Shown here: positions 1 through 10,331 of the stretch, one piece after another | Layout: the number at the start of each line of letters is the position of its first letter | Numbering within the stretch: the first letter of the stretch is position 1 | NCBI RefSeq assembly: GCF_022836495.1 | Contig: NZ_BQXM01000030.1 | Coordinates: 1 to 62,222, forward strand | Direction of reading: 5' to 3' | DNA from: Desulforhabdus sp. TSK | GTDB lineage: Bacteria > Desulfobacterota > Syntrophobacteria > Syntrophobacterales > Syntrophobacteraceae | Length of the DNA stretch: 62,222 bases | Translations under genes and position numbers: made by a program | The notes under the pieces: generated by a model | Told to the model about the DNA's origin: nothing | The model's input: the letters and a program-made list of their open reading frames with translations, nothing else | The model's database searches: none

Positions 1-516
1 CATCTTACACTCGATCAGACCCTGCTCGTCACTGTAGGTTGTCGAGCCTCAAACGCTGCGAAACGGTGATCAAGTATGGCATGTCAGACTGTGTGAACCG
101 TTGCCACATAACGGCCTAACTGACATTTGGGTTCATAGTGATTTTATTAGCCAGAAAGAAAAAGCCACCTCTTTCTCACTGTCATGAATGGCGAAAGTCT
201 CAGTGAAAGTTGGCGGCTAACTAAGGCTAACTACATGATCTCACTAATAAAATTTTGGTGGAGGGAACGACGACCTACCGCAAAACAGTCTCAAAGCCCG
301 CGCTCCTCGTAACGCCTTGATAATATGCGCCGAAGTCATCTCACACAACCATTTTCCGCCAACCAGACCAGAGAAACGATTTTCTACCCTGATTTCCCGG
401 CACCGGACGAGGGTGACGGGTTTGCAGTAAAAACGGATACCTGGCGTCGAGCCGCAACAACTTCGAATCCGGTTTTCGGACGCCGGTTCGGTTCCCAAAA
501 CGGGAATCGAATTGAC
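1..516. other. Intergenic region, no gene recognised
   Basis: No reading frame here has recognisable family motifs. The short open frames on both strands give low-complexity, arginine-rich translations typical of non-coding high-GC DNA. A 10-base complementary pair (ATTTTATTAG near 142 and CTAATAAAAT near 244) is visible but is too short and too widely spaced to call an element. The stretch lies downstream of the antiporter gene, which is read leftward. Confidence 0.5.
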
Positions 517-1493
517 CTATGCCTGCCCGACAAAAACCGTGCTGACCAGGTAGGCCGTGTAGCCCACATAACAAGCCAGCAGCACCGCGCCTTCGATACG
601 GTTGATACGTCCCGGCCCACGGAACCCGTAGCCGATCACGAACAACGATAGAGTCAGCGCGGCCATCACCAGTATGTCGCGGCTAAAGACCTCCGGTCCT
701 ACCGCCATGGGATGAATCGTGCCAGCGATACCGACCACCGCCAGGGTGTTGAATAGATTGGAGCCGAGTACGTTGCCCAAGGCGATGTCATGTTCCCCCT
801 TACGGGTGGCGATAATCGATGAGGCGAGCTCTGGAAGTGAGGTGCCCACTGCGACGATGGTCAGGCCGATGATCAGGTCGCTGACCCCGAACCCATGAGC
901 GATCTCCACCGCGCCCCAGACAAGGATACGGGAGCTGACAATCAAAAGCGTAGTCCCACCACCAGCCAGAAGACCGCACGGCGGATGGGCATGGCGCGAA
1001 CGTCCAGCTCCTGCTCCATCTCGCTTCCCAGCGCATCCTCTTTTTTCCACAGCCCCTGCCAGATGGTCCAGGCCATCAGGCCTCCGAACACGGCCAGCAG
1101 CACGATGGCATCAAGGCGGGTGATCTCGCCATCCCAGAGTTGCCATGCCGCCAGCGCCGTGACTACCGTGAGGAGGGGTAATTCCTTGCGCAGCACCTGC
1201 GAATGGACGGCGATGGGGCTGATCAGAGCTGTCACCCCCAGGATCAAGGCGATGTTGGTGATGTTCGAGCCGTAGGCGTTGCCCAGCGCGATGCCAGGGT
1301 TACCCTGCGAAGCGGCCAGCGCTGAGACCACCATCTCCGGCGCGGAGGTACCGAACCCGACAATCACCATGCCGATCAAAAGCGGCGGCATACCGAAATG
1401 GCGTGCGGTGGAGGCCGAGCCCTCCACAAAACGGTCGGCGCTCCAGACGAGGAGCGCCAAGCCAAAAATTACAGCGATGAAGGCCAGTGTCAT
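517..1493 (-). pseudogene. Calcium/sodium antiporter (CaxA/YrbG family), frameshifted
   Basis: Two overlapping minus-strand frames together make one protein of about 325 residues, the normal length of the YrbG-type K+-dependent Ca2+/Na+ exchanger. The first half (1493 to about 945) carries the first alpha-repeat, with GFGTSAPEMVVS and GNAYGSNITNIALILG. The second half (about 965 to 517) carries the second repeat, with AVGTSLPELASS and GNVLGSNLFNTLAVVG. The first frame ends after VVGLRF at a TGA near 944, exactly where the second frame supplies LLIVSSRILVWGA. A one-base deletion (or two-base insertion) around 945-960 explains the break. It may be a real inactivating mutation or a sequencing error. 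If intact, the product would be an inner-membrane exchanger with about ten helices. The family assignment is firm; the functional state is uncertain. Confidence 0.85.
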
Positions 1494-1529
1494 ACAGAAC
1501 CAAAACTCCCTGAAAGCATATGCACTGGA

Positions 1530-1799
1530 TCACCCCTTCGGCGGATATGGATCGTTGCCGTGGCTGTCCTTGTTCTGGATCTTTCCATCCTTGCCGTGGA
1601 TGTAGAACTCGGTGCCTTGATTCTGGCTGATCTTGCGCCCGGCATCGACGGCATCCTGCTTCTCGTTTGACGAGCGGAGGGTTATGCCCTCTGCCTTCTG
1701 ACCGTCAAATTCAGCAATGCTGCAGGTTACATGCCGATCCAACGCTTCATCTGCCGCGTCTTCTCCCACAGTCCCAGGTTGGACGCCCAGGCCCTCCAT
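1530..1799 (-). CDS. DUF2188 domain protein, start uncertain
   Basis: The C-terminal 45 residues match the DUF2188 family closely: DAGRKISQNQGTEFYIHGKDGKIQNKDSHGNDPYPPKG-type text with the conserved GR.I..NQ..E..IHG.DG.I..KDS.GNDP.PPKG pattern. Family members are usually 65-80 residues and of unknown function. The N-terminal part matches poorly, and no good start lies inside the domain. The ATG at 1799 would give 89 residues and overlap the end of the activase gene by 73 bases. A 5'-truncated or frameshifted gene is an alternative. It is the last gene of the minus-strand operon. Confidence 0.6.
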   Translation of the reverse strand: MEGLGVQPGTVGEDAADEALDRHVTCSIAEFDGQKAEGITLRSSNEKQDAVDAGRKISQNQGTEFYIHGKDGKIQNKDSHGNDPYPPKG

Positions 1800-4700
1800 T
1801 TTTCGACCTCCAAAGACGTGTAGGCGTTGAAAGAATCCAGTTCGCGCGGCCATGCATCGGGAATGGCAAATCTTCGAGCGGTCTTCTGCGCCGGCTGTGT
1901 TCCCACCTCGCGGTCCACCTCTTCCCGTGCGGCTGTCACCATAAAATGGAGGCGGTTCATCATGTTGACCTCGCTTGCCCCTGCATCCATGTCCAGTGAA
2001 AGTAGGTTCAGATGAGGAAACATCTCCCTGAGTTTGTTTTCCATGCCCCGCCCGGTGATGTGGTTGGCAATGCAGCCGAAGGGCTGGAGACAGACGATGT
2101 TGTCGATTCCTTCATTGAGCATGGCGATCATTTCAGCCGTAAGAAGCCATCCTTCGCCAAACTGATTGGCCAAACTGACTACCTCGCCGGTTATCGCCGC
2201 CAGTTTTCTTAAGTCATGAGCCTTTCTGTAAAAACGAAATCCCTGCATAATCCGCTCGATTTGGCCGACATGGTAATTTGAGTATATCTCCAGCAGCCTG
2301 TACTTGATACGATCCGCCAAAGAACGTTTAAAAAAGGCCTTTTGGTCGTAGGTCTCATTGATAAAGCGCTGGGCGAAAAAATTCTGTATAGGAGGAAGAA
2401 CCACTTCCACCCCCTGGCCGGACAGCCAGTCGATGATATTTCCGTTGGAGAAGAAGTTATATTTAACGAAGATTTCTCCAACGATCCCGACTCTTGGGAC
2501 AGTCTTGTCGTTGATCTCAACCCGGTTGAAGTCCGCCACGGCCCTTTTCAGAAGATTGAGAAGATAATAATAATCTGCATTCTCGATACCTGTTTCCATT
2601 TCAAAGAGATATTTTTCATGCAGGTTCTTGGATGTCCCGGGCACCTTTTCCCTGACCATTGTTGATAAATACATCCTGGCCAGGGGATCGGCGAAAATAA
2701 TTCCCAAGCCCATCCGTTTTATCAGCCCCATTTTATCTATTTTAAACCACGGTTGTGCATTGATTTCCTCATTGGATATAGCGATTATCGGAACCTCATC
2801 CAGGCCGGCGGCGGCCAGTGCTTTTTTGATAAGCGACACGTAAGAGGATGCCCGGCATTGACCGCCGGTTTGGGTCATGACGACAGCGGTTTTTTCAGGA
2901 TCGTACCTGCCTGATTGAAATGCCTTGATAATGTCGCCGGCTACCAGGACAGAGGGGTAGCACATATCGTTGTTGATGGTTTTAAGTCCCCATTCAACCG
3001 ACTCCCTGTCCTGGGGCGGAAGGACTTCAACCCGGTGACCGAAGGGCCTGAAAGCCGACGGGACCAGCGGTGAATAGAAGGGTGAAAAATAGGGGGCGAT
3101 CAGGGTTCTCTTTCCGGACTTGCCCACAACCGCCCGGCCCGTTTGCATTGTGCCACCCCCTGCGGCCCTCGTTTTCCCGTTCTTTTCCTTCACCGCTTCC
3201 AGCATGGAGCGCAGTCTGATCCTGACGGCGCCCAGGTTGACGATTTCATCCATTTTGATCAAGGTATGAATCTTCCCGCCATGGCGCAGAATTTCTTTGA
3301 CCTCATCGGCCGAAATCGCATCCGGCCCACAGCCGAAAGAGGTCAACTGAACCATTTGGGCATTCGCCGTGTTTGTTACCCACCTTGCCGCTGCGTACAG
3401 CCTGTTGGCATAGCTCCACTGGGTCAGGACATTGACATCTTCCAGAGCGACGGTATCTGCATTCAGGGGAAGCGCGGTTTCACTGACGACGTCCACGCCG
3501 AGTTCCGTCAATACATCCGGAACACCGTGGTTGACAAGCGGGTCTGCATGGTAGGGTCGGCCGCAGAGGACAACGGTTGTCCGTCCCTCGGCCTCCGACC
3601 TGGCCAGCAGCGTTTTCGCCATGGACCTGAGTTCCGTCCTGTAACTCGATTGCGCCTTGACGCCCTTTTCAACACCTTCTGATATCGTCCGGTAATTGAT
3701 TCCAAACCGCCTGAAGAACAGATAAAGCTGATCCTTCAGCAAACCGAAATCCTTAAAACTGACAGATGGATTGTCCAGAGGGATTTTGAATGTTTTCTCT
3801 GGATTGACAGCGCTCTTCAACAGATCAGGATATCCGGTGACCACCGGGCAATTATAACTGTTTAAGGCATCTGCGTATTCTTCCTCATAGACGACAGTCG
3901 GATAGAACAGCCTGTCGATGTTTTTCCCGGCAAGATCGAAAATATGCCCATGGGCAAGTTTGGCGGGGAAACAGATGTTTTCCGACATGACAGTGAAAGA
4001 CCCCTTTTCATATAATTTAAAATTGGACTCGGACGAGAGAACCACCCTGAAGCCGCATGTGGTCAAAAAGGCGCACCAAAAGGGAATGTTTTCATACATG
4101 TTCAGGCAGCGGGGGATACCGTAGGTGAAAATCGGCTCGCCTTCGGGCTCCGTGTTTCGCTCAAACAGGAGCCTTATCTGATCATCAATCAGGTTCCTTC
4201 CTTTGCGTTGAGCATCCGGATTGTTGCTGAAGCGCCGCTCGCATCGGTTCCCTGTATAAAAATGGTTTCCGTTGCTGAAAGTCAGTTTCAAAACCCTGCA
4301 CTGGTTTTCACATCCCCGGCAGCGGATTTCCTTTTTTGAAAAACCACTTCCCATCGCCAATTTATCAAAAGACAGGCCATTGGTCTCCCGTACCGGCCTA
4401 TCCTGACCCTTCAGCGCTTCTTGCTGCGGAGCAACGGCCGCCACAACATGCGCACGATGATTGGCAAGGGCTGTCAGGGCCGCACCGTAGGCTCCCATCA
4501 GCTCAGAAATATCCGGTCTCATAACCTCCTTGTTCAGAAGCACCTCCAAGGCGCGTAATACGGCTGGATTTCGAAATGTTCCGCCCTGAACTACGATTTT
4601 GTCCCCCAGGACATCGACGTCCTTCAGCTTCAGCACTTTGTACAGAGCATTTTTGATAACCGAATACGCCAAACCTGCCGAAATGTCGCCGACCGTCGCC

Positions 4701-6235
4701 CCTTCCCGAAGGGCCTGCTTCACTTTGGAGTTCATGAAGATGGTGCAGCGGGTTCCCAGATCAAAAGGTGATTTGCTATCGCATGCAATCCCTGCGAATT
4801 CCTGGACACTATACCCTAGCGAACGGGCAAACGTCTCAATAAAGGAACCACATCCCGATGAGCAGGCCTCATTGATCTGAATTTCAGCCACGGCGTTGTC
4901 ATGAATATAGATCGCCTTCATGTCCTGCCCGCCGATATCCAGAATAAAGGATACATCCGGCTCAAAGCGCCGCGCCGCCCGGTAATGCGCCATGGTCTCA
5001 ACCAGGCCGTCGTCCAACCCGAAGGCGGTTCTTATGAGACTTTCACCATAGCCGGTGGCCGCCGTTCTGGTGATCCGCGGGGCAAAGCCGGCAGAAACAA
5101 ACTTTTTTCTGAATTCAGCCAGTCCCTTTCTTACCGCCTGGATGGGATCGCCGTTGTTGGGGCCGTAATAGCTCAGAACCAGTTTGCCTTTCTCATCGAC
5201 GAGGACGATCTTGGTGGTGGTTGACCCCGAATCCACACCTAAAAAAAGATCTTTTCCTTTTGCCTCAGGCAGGTCAATCCTGGGAACCAAATTTCGCTCA
5301 TGCCTTTTTTGCCATATTTCAAATTCGTAATTGCTTGCAAACAGGGGGGGCAGCCTTTTGGTGCCGCTGTTGGTTGCACGGCTGACGCCTCTCTCGGACA
5401 TGGATAAAAAATTGCTGATCCGGCCCCGACATGGTTTGCCATTGCGCACCATGGCCGCTCCCATGGCGGGAAGCAGTTCCGGATGATCCGGAAGTACCAG
5501 GTCATCCGGATGCTCAATGCCGAGCAGATTTGCAAAGGCTTTCCGCAGGATTGGATAAAATGTCAGCGGCCCGCCTCCGATCAGTATTTTTCTTTCCATC
5601 TCCCGTCCACGGGACAAGGCGGTTATCACCTGAAGGGCGACCGAATGAAATATGGAAGCCGCCACATCTTCCCTGGATACATGGCGGCTCAGCAGGGCCT
5701 GGATGTCGGTTTTGGCGAAAACGCCGCACCGCGACGCAATCGGATAAATATTCGTGGCTTTTCCGGCCAGAACGTTCAGTTCCGCTACATCAACACCCAG
5801 GAGAACCGCCATTTGATCGATAAAAGCACCGGTCCCGCCGGCGCAACTTCCGTTCATCCGGATATCGGGGCGGCCACTGCCGTCAAAGAATATTATTTTG
5901 GAGTCTTCTCCGCCGATTTCGATAAATGTCCTGGCTTCGGGGAAAAACTTTTCGATGACGTGCGCGGAGGCCACCACTTCCTGCACGAACGGCAGGCCGA
6001 AGAATTCGGCCGCACCCATCCCCGCCGATCCGGTAACCGCCAAATCAAGCTCCACGTCGCCAAGTTTCTCAAGGGCGTCATTGAAAATACGCCGTGTTGT
6101 TTCCACTGTTTTGCCCTGATGACGACAGTATCGGGAAAATACCATGCCACCCTCTTTATCCAGGATAACCGCCTTGGCTGTAGTTGAACCGATATCGATC
6201 CCGGCAAAATAGAGACTTTCTGCATGGTTCTTCAT
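1727..6235 (-). CDS. Giant CoA-substrate-specific enzyme activase (2-hydroxyacyl-CoA dehydratase activator-like)
   Basis: This 1502-residue protein has two ASKHA-fold BcrAD/BadFG ATPase domains in tandem. The first has the phosphate loop GIDIGSTTAKAV at residues 12-23, GGEDSK near 108, and the cluster-cysteine segments NGSCAGGTGAF near 128 and SRCGVFAK near 168. The second has GVDSGSTTTKIV near 330, DIGGQDMKAI, NEACSSGCGSFIE and GTRCTIFMNS. A DUF2229 region follows, with a cysteine cluster (CRGCENQCRVL, then GNRCERR), and then a long HgdB-like C-terminal part. Family knowledge: small activases bind a [4Fe-4S] cluster between two subunits and drive ATP-dependent electron injection into 2-hydroxyacyl-CoA dehydratases or benzoyl-CoA reductases. 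In the giant fusions the substrate is unknown. No separate dehydratase subunit gene is nearby. It overlaps the upstream HD gene by four bases (ATGA), so it is translationally coupled to an efflux operon, which is odd for this family. Confidence 0.92.
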   Translation of the reverse strand: MKNHAESLYFAGIDIGSTTAKAVILDKEGGMVFSRYCRHQGKTVETTRRIFNDALEKLGDVELDLAVTGSAGMGAAEFFGLPFVQEVVASAHVIEKFFPEARTFIEIGGEDSKIIFFDGSGRPDIRMNGSCAGGTGAFIDQMAVLLGVDVAELNVLAGKATNIYPIASRCGVFAKTDIQALLSRHVSREDVAASIFHSVALQVITALSRGREMERKILIGGGPLTFYPILRKAFANLLGIEHPDDLVLPDHPELLPAMGAAMVRNGKPCRGRISNFLSMSERGVSRATNSGTKRLPPLFASNYEFEIWQKRHERNLVPRIDLPEAKGKDLFLGVDSGSTTTKIVLVDEKGKLVLSYYGPNNGDPIQAVRKGLAEFRKKFVSAGFAPRITRTAATGYGESLIRTAFGLDDGLVETMAHYRAARRFEPDVSFILDIGGQDMKAIYIHDNAVAEIQINEACSSGCGSFIETFARSLGYSVQEFAGIACDSKSPFDLGTRCTIFMNSKVKQALREGATVGDISAGLAYSVIKNALYKVLKLKDVDVLGDKIVVQGGTFRNPAVLRALEVLLNKEVMRPDISELMGAYGAALTALANHRAHVVAAVAPQQEALKGQDRPVRETNGLSFDKLAMGSGFSKKEIRCRGCENQCRVLKLTFSNGNHFYTGNRCERRFSNNPDAQRKGRNLIDDQIRLLFERNTEPEGEPIFTYGIPRCLNMYENIPFWCAFLTTCGFRVVLSSESNFKLYEKGSFTVMSENICFPAKLAHGHIFDLAGKNIDRLFYPTVVYEEEYADALNSYNCPVVTGYPDLLKSAVNPEKTFKIPLDNPSVSFKDFGLLKDQLYLFFRRFGINYRTISEGVEKGVKAQSSYRTELRSMAKTLLARSEAEGRTTVVLCGRPYHADPLVNHGVPDVLTELGVDVVSETALPLNADTVALEDVNVLTQWSYANRLYAAARWVTNTANAQMVQLTSFGCGPDAISADEVKEILRHGGKIHTLIKMDEIVNLGAVRIRLRSMLEAVKEKNGKTRAAGGGTMQTGRAVVGKSGKRTLIAPYFSPFYSPLVPSAFRPFGHRVEVLPPQDRESVEWGLKTINNDMCYPSVLVAGDIIKAFQSGRYDPEKTAVVMTQTGGQCRASSYVSLIKKALAAAGLDEVPIIAISNEEINAQPWFKIDKMGLIKRMGLGIIFADPLARMYLSTMVREKVPGTSKNLHEKYLFEMETGIENADYYYLLNLLKRAVADFNRVEINDKTVPRVGIVGEIFVKYNFFSNGNIIDWLSGQGVEVVLPPIQNFFAQRFINETYDQKAFFKRSLADRIKYRLLEIYSNYHVGQIERIMQGFRFYRKAHDLRKLAAITGEVVSLANQFGEGWLLTAEMIAMLNEGIDNIVCLQPFGCIANHITGRGMENKLREMFPHLNLLSLDMDAGASEVNMMNRLHFMVTAAREEVDREVGTQPAQKTARRFAIPDAWPRELDSFNAYTSLEVEKWRAWASNLGLWEKTRQMKRWIGM

Positions 6236-7260
6236 CTTTTTTCATCTCCCGGTTCCGGATGAACGCAACGGGAGGCCGCCTCTGTGGGTTTGTCTTGTTT
6301 CTTCATGCTCAGATAGTCCCTTGCAGAGCAAAAGGTATCCACCAGAGAAACCACCAGCGATTCCATATGGCGCGGCGGTATAACAGTAAGCGGCCACATG
6401 TGTTTTTTAATAATATCCGCTTCTTTTTCGGTAAGACCGGTGATGCTGCGGGCGTTCTCAAGAGCGATAGTATGGTGCCGGAAACCGTGCAGCCTGGGTC
6501 CGTCATGCAGCCAGTCATAGTAGAAAAGATCGTGCAGCAACGCACCCCGGATAATCGCCCGGGTGTCAAGGGAAAGTCTTTTTCCCCAGCGAAAGCTCAG
6601 GCAGGCCACCTCCTCCACATGATCCAATCGGGTTTTCCCCCTGTGATGGTTATACTGCGCCAGTTTTGCAACCTCCGGCAGATCGAGAAGCGGCCTTGCC
6701 GTGTTGACGAATTCCGCCTCCATCAGAGTTTTCTCTTCCGGCGTCAGGCGGAGGAAACGCCCGGCTGCAACCGCCAGGAAATCCATCGACATGATTGAGA
6801 TCGTTGCTCCGGCCACTATCCACTTGAAGACCGGTGAAAGCAGGACGAGCATGCTTTGATAGGGGGGCAAAGCGGCATATTCAAAAGCGAAGGCCAGCAG
6901 TATCCAGTACAGGGAGAATTTTAGACAGATGTGCCCCCTGTAATTAAATCTTTGGTCCGAATAGTCCCACAGACGGATCTGGAAAAAGTATTGAGCAACC
7001 AATCCGGAGCCGAATTCGAGTCCGGTTGTGATTATGAAATAAGCGAAGGCCTTGGTTCCCCAATTGGATTCCTGCAGCAATGAAACCGCTGCCATAAGCA
7101 TCACTGCGCCGGCACCGTAAAGGATGAGATACGGCCCCTTCAGGAGGCCGGGATTGACGAACCGCTTGTCACGCACGGAACGATAGGAGACCTCCAGCAT
7201 CCATCCAAGAATGGAAAAAAAGGAGAAAGAAAAGAAGAAGTTTACAACATCGGCCGTCAT
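6232..7260 (-). CDS. Membrane protein (CmpB-like permease family) fused to an HD domain
   Basis: Residues 1 to about 170 form a polytopic membrane region with the pattern of the ABC_trans_CmpB / YmcC-like family: an N-terminal FSILGWMLEVSYRS, then KGPYLILYGAGA, and TGLEFGSGLVAQYFF. Residues about 205-320 carry an HD hydrolase signature: LDHVEEVACLS, ALLHDLFYYDW with the HD pair, and later HHTIALENA and IKKHMWPLT. HD domains often hydrolyse phosphate esters of nucleotides or related molecules, but the substrate is not visible here. The fusion is 342 residues. Both ends overlap their neighbours by four bases (with the RND pump gene upstream and the activase gene downstream), so it is an integral operon member. 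Confidence 0.8.
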   Translation of the reverse strand: MTADVVNFFFSFSFFSILGWMLEVSYRSVRDKRFVNPGLLKGPYLILYGAGAVMLMAAVSLLQESNWGTKAFAYFIITTGLEFGSGLVAQYFFQIRLWDYSDQRFNYRGHICLKFSLYWILLAFAFEYAALPPYQSMLVLLSPVFKWIVAGATISIMSMDFLAVAAGRFLRLTPEEKTLMEAEFVNTARPLLDLPEVAKLAQYNHHRGKTRLDHVEEVACLSFRWGKRLSLDTRAIIRGALLHDLFYYDWLHDGPRLHGFRHHTIALENARSITGLTEKEADIIKKHMWPLTVIPPRHMESLVVSLVDTFCSARDYLSMKKQDKPTEAASRCVHPEPGDEKR

Positions 7261-10200
7261 TTTGCTTTACCCCGGTGAACCAGCGAATACATTAGCGGCA
7301 CCAGAATCAATGTCACAAGGCCGCTGACCGACAGTCCCCCAATGACCGTGATGCCCAGTGCATTCCATATTTCAGAGCCTTCCCCTCTGGAAAGGGCTAA
7401 TGGGGCCATGCCGAATATGGTGGTCAAACTCGTCATGAGCACCGGCCTCAGGCGTGTTTTTCCGCCCGTGACCACCGCTTCGTTTAGCGTCATCCCACCT
7501 GCTCTCAGTTGCTTGGTATAATCCACGAGCACAATGGCGTTCTTTACAACAATGCCCATGAGCATGATTACCCCGATGAAGCTCATCAGGTTGAGCGGAG
7601 TGGCCGTGGCAACGAAGGCCCATATCACTCCGGCGAAGGCGAAAGGAACCGAAAACATGATGATGAATGGATCAACGAAATCCTCGAACTCCCCTGCCAT
7701 GACCATGTAGACAAGGACTATTCCCAGAATCAAAAGGAGGGTCAGGTCGCGGAACGCTTTTCGCTGTTCCTCCACCTCCCCGCCCCATTCGATGGAAACG
7801 CCGGGAGGCAGGTCAAGAGAGGCCATCTTTTCTCGAACATCCCGTACCACATCCCCCAGAACCCTGCCCTGGACGCCCGCCTGAACCTTTGTGACGCGGG
7901 TCCTGTTTTTCCGGTCGATCTCAACAGGCCCAAAGGTTTCACAAACAGACGCGACGTTTCGGAGCTTAATGGTCTGACCGGTCAGGGTGGTGATGGGGGT
8001 TTCCCCGATTTCACGGATCGTTTTCCGCTGGTCCTTTTTCAGTCGCAACTCGATGTCGAAGTCGTCACCCGCCTCCCGGAACTTCGTATCATCGAATCCA
8101 TAGTAGTTGGTCCTCAATGCGTCGGCGACAAGCGCCACATTCAATCCCAGGGATGCCGCCTTATCCCGGTCAAGACAAATCCGCACTTCCGGCCGTGGTC
8201 TCTTTCTGCTGACAGAGACATCCACTGCGCCGGGTGTGGTTTCCACGATGCGCTGGATCTTTGCGGCGGCTTTGTCGGTCGTCTCGATATCATGGCCCAG
8301 AATATCGATGCTGATAGGCCGGCCGCCTCCCAGGAACGCCTTTTGGATGACGCTTACGGCGCTGGCGGAAAAATTCTCAACGCCCGGCAGTTTTATGACC
8401 TGCTCACGAAGCTCCGAAGCGACCTCCTTGGCATGGCGACTCCGTTCTTTTTTATCAATGAGACGCCCTCCGATGCGACCGATGCCGGTTCCCTCTTCAA
8501 AACCGAGGGCTGTTAAAAAACCTTTCTTGGTCTGACCTGCCAGGGCATAGGAGGCTTCCATTTCCGGAATGGCGTTCACCGCGTTGAGCATTTCTTCCGT
8601 GGTTCCGGCCGTGACCTCCACTCGGGTGCCCTGCGCCATCTCCAGGACCACCTCCACTTCCCCCGAATCCACTTCGGGAAAAAATTCCGTGCCGACCAAA
8701 GGAATCAGTGCCAGACTGCCGATAAATACAATAACTATAAGTGAAAGCAAAATGTTACGGTGCCTTAGTCCCCATTCCAGGACGTGAGAATAACCGGCTT
8801 CGATTCCATTCAGCAAACGCTCGCTCCATACAAATACCGGATTGAGCTTTCTTTGGTCCCGTGAACGGAGCAAACGGGAAGCAGCCATGGGGGTCAACGT
8901 CAATGAAATGAAAAGCGAGGCCAGAATCGTAATCAAGATCATGAACGCCAACTGACCAAAGATGATGCCGGCGATCCCTTTCACTAAGAGAAGAGGGGCG
9001 AAGACAGCTACAATGGTCAATGTTGACGCGGCTACCGCCATACCCACTTCGGATGTCCCCTCCACGGCGGCCAACCGCGGAGGCTTGCCATCGTCCACAT
9101 GCCGCACGATGTTTTCAAGTACGACGATGGCATCGTCCACCACCATTCCCACGGCAATGGCAAGACTCATCAGGGAAATGACGTTGATGGTATAATCCAT
9201 GACGAAGAGGCCGATAAAGGCGACGATAATCGAAAAAGGAATTGCCATTGAGACGACCAGGCTGGTGCGAAACCGCCGGAGAAACAGGAAACAGACGACA
9301 ATGACCAAAAGGCCTCCGACGACGGCGGCTTCGGTCAAACTATTGATCATCGCATAAATGTGATCGGAGTTATCCAGAATCCCGTGGATTTCGATATCCG
9401 CCGGCACTTCGGTCTTCAGTGTCTTGAGGCGATCTTTTATGGCTTCGATCACGTTGACGGTGTTGGCCCCGGACTGCTTCTGAATAATCAAGGCAATCGC
9501 AGGAAGCTTGCCGGAACGTGCCCACTCCTGCGGCTCCTCAAAGGCATCGGTGACCGTGGCCACGTCTCTGAGCCGCACAAGCGCGTCGCCGTTGCTTCCG
9601 ATCACCGTATTTGCGATTTCCGCTGCATCCCGATAGCGCCCCGCCACTCTGATCTGGAGTTCATTCCTCCCGATCTTGACGGTGCCCACCGGAAGGTTCA
9701 GGTTTTCAGCGGCGAGAACATTTCTGATCTGCTGGACGGAAATGTGATAAGCATCTATTGCTTCGCGGTCGAAATGCACATTGATCTGTCTTTCCTGACC
9801 GCCGATATAGACGACAGCGCCCACGCCGGGCACACGCTTCAACGGATCGGCGATCTGCTTGTCCACAATTCTGTAAAGATCGGGACTGCTTTCTTCCGCC
9901 GTCACCGTCATAATGAGCACCGGCACCATGGAACTGCTGAACTTGAAGATAAAGGGGTCTTCCGCTCCATCGGCAAGGTCCGGCTTGGCAAGATCGATCT
10001 TCTCCCGGATATCGTTGACCGCAACATCCAGGTCGGTGCCCCAGTTGAATATGCAATTGACGATGGCGATGTTGTCTTTTGACTTTGACTCCAGCCGGTC
10101 GAGATTCGGTGTGGTGGAAAGCTGGTCTTCCAGGTACTTGGTCACCTCCGACTCAACATCCGTGGCGGAAGCCCCCGGATAGGGTGTGATGACACTCACG

Positions 10201-10331
10201 GCCGGAGGTTCAATATCCGGTAACAAGTCGAGGTTGAGCCTGAAAAAAGCCACGCAACCCAGCAATGTAATGGCAGCGAAAACCATAACGGTCGTGACCG
10301 GCCTGCGGACGGATATCTCCGGTAATTTCAT
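7257..10331 (-). CDS. RND family efflux transporter (AcrB/MexF-like inner-membrane pump)
   Basis: The 1024-residue length is typical of hydrophobe/amphiphile RND pumps. The N-terminus MKLPEISVRRPVTTVMVFAA is a standard HAE1/AcrB start. The periplasmic porter motif PGASATDVESEVTKYLE is visible near residue 50. The proton-relay helix reads VGMVVDDAIVVLEN, with the paired aspartates at about residue 400. The second half repeats this architecture (GIVVKNAIVLVDYTKQLR). It should export small amphiphilic compounds from the inner membrane or periplasm, driven by protons, with an adaptor and an outer-membrane channel. The adaptor gene upstream is truncated (11874-12449) and no outer-membrane factor is in this operon. 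It overlaps the small membrane protein gene upstream and the HD gene downstream by four bases each. Confidence 0.95.
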   Translation of the reverse strand: MKLPEISVRRPVTTVMVFAAITLLGCVAFFRLNLDLLPDIEPPAVSVITPYPGASATDVESEVTKYLEDQLSTTPNLDRLESKSKDNIAIVNCIFNWGTDLDVAVNDIREKIDLAKPDLADGAEDPFIFKFSSSMVPVLIMTVTAEESSPDLYRIVDKQIADPLKRVPGVGAVVYIGGQERQINVHFDREAIDAYHISVQQIRNVLAAENLNLPVGTVKIGRNELQIRVAGRYRDAAEIANTVIGSNGDALVRLRDVATVTDAFEEPQEWARSGKLPAIALIIQKQSGANTVNVIEAIKDRLKTLKTEVPADIEIHGILDNSDHIYAMINSLTEAAVVGGLLVIVVCFLFLRRFRTSLVVSMAIPFSIIVAFIGLFVMDYTINVISLMSLAIAVGMVVDDAIVVLENIVRHVDDGKPPRLAAVEGTSEVGMAVAASTLTIVAVFAPLLLVKGIAGIIFGQLAFMILITILASLFISLTLTPMAASRLLRSRDQRKLNPVFVWSERLLNGIEAGYSHVLEWGLRHRNILLSLIVIVFIGSLALIPLVGTEFFPEVDSGEVEVVLEMAQGTRVEVTAGTTEEMLNAVNAIPEMEASYALAGQTKKGFLTALGFEEGTGIGRIGGRLIDKKERSRHAKEVASELREQVIKLPGVENFSASAVSVIQKAFLGGGRPISIDILGHDIETTDKAAAKIQRIVETTPGAVDVSVSRKRPRPEVRICLDRDKAASLGLNVALVADALRTNYYGFDDTKFREAGDDFDIELRLKKDQRKTIREIGETPITTLTGQTIKLRNVASVCETFGPVEIDRKNRTRVTKVQAGVQGRVLGDVVRDVREKMASLDLPPGVSIEWGGEVEEQRKAFRDLTLLLILGIVLVYMVMAGEFEDFVDPFIIMFSVPFAFAGVIWAFVATATPLNLMSFIGVIMLMGIVVKNAIVLVDYTKQLRAGGMTLNEAVVTGGKTRLRPVLMTSLTTIFGMAPLALSRGEGSEIWNALGITVIGGLSVSGLVTLILVPLMYSLVHRGKAK

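Noticed and set aside
1-516. tRNA or structured RNA gene
   Set aside because: No cloverleaf, T-loop text or strong stem was found; only a 10-base inverted pair far apart.
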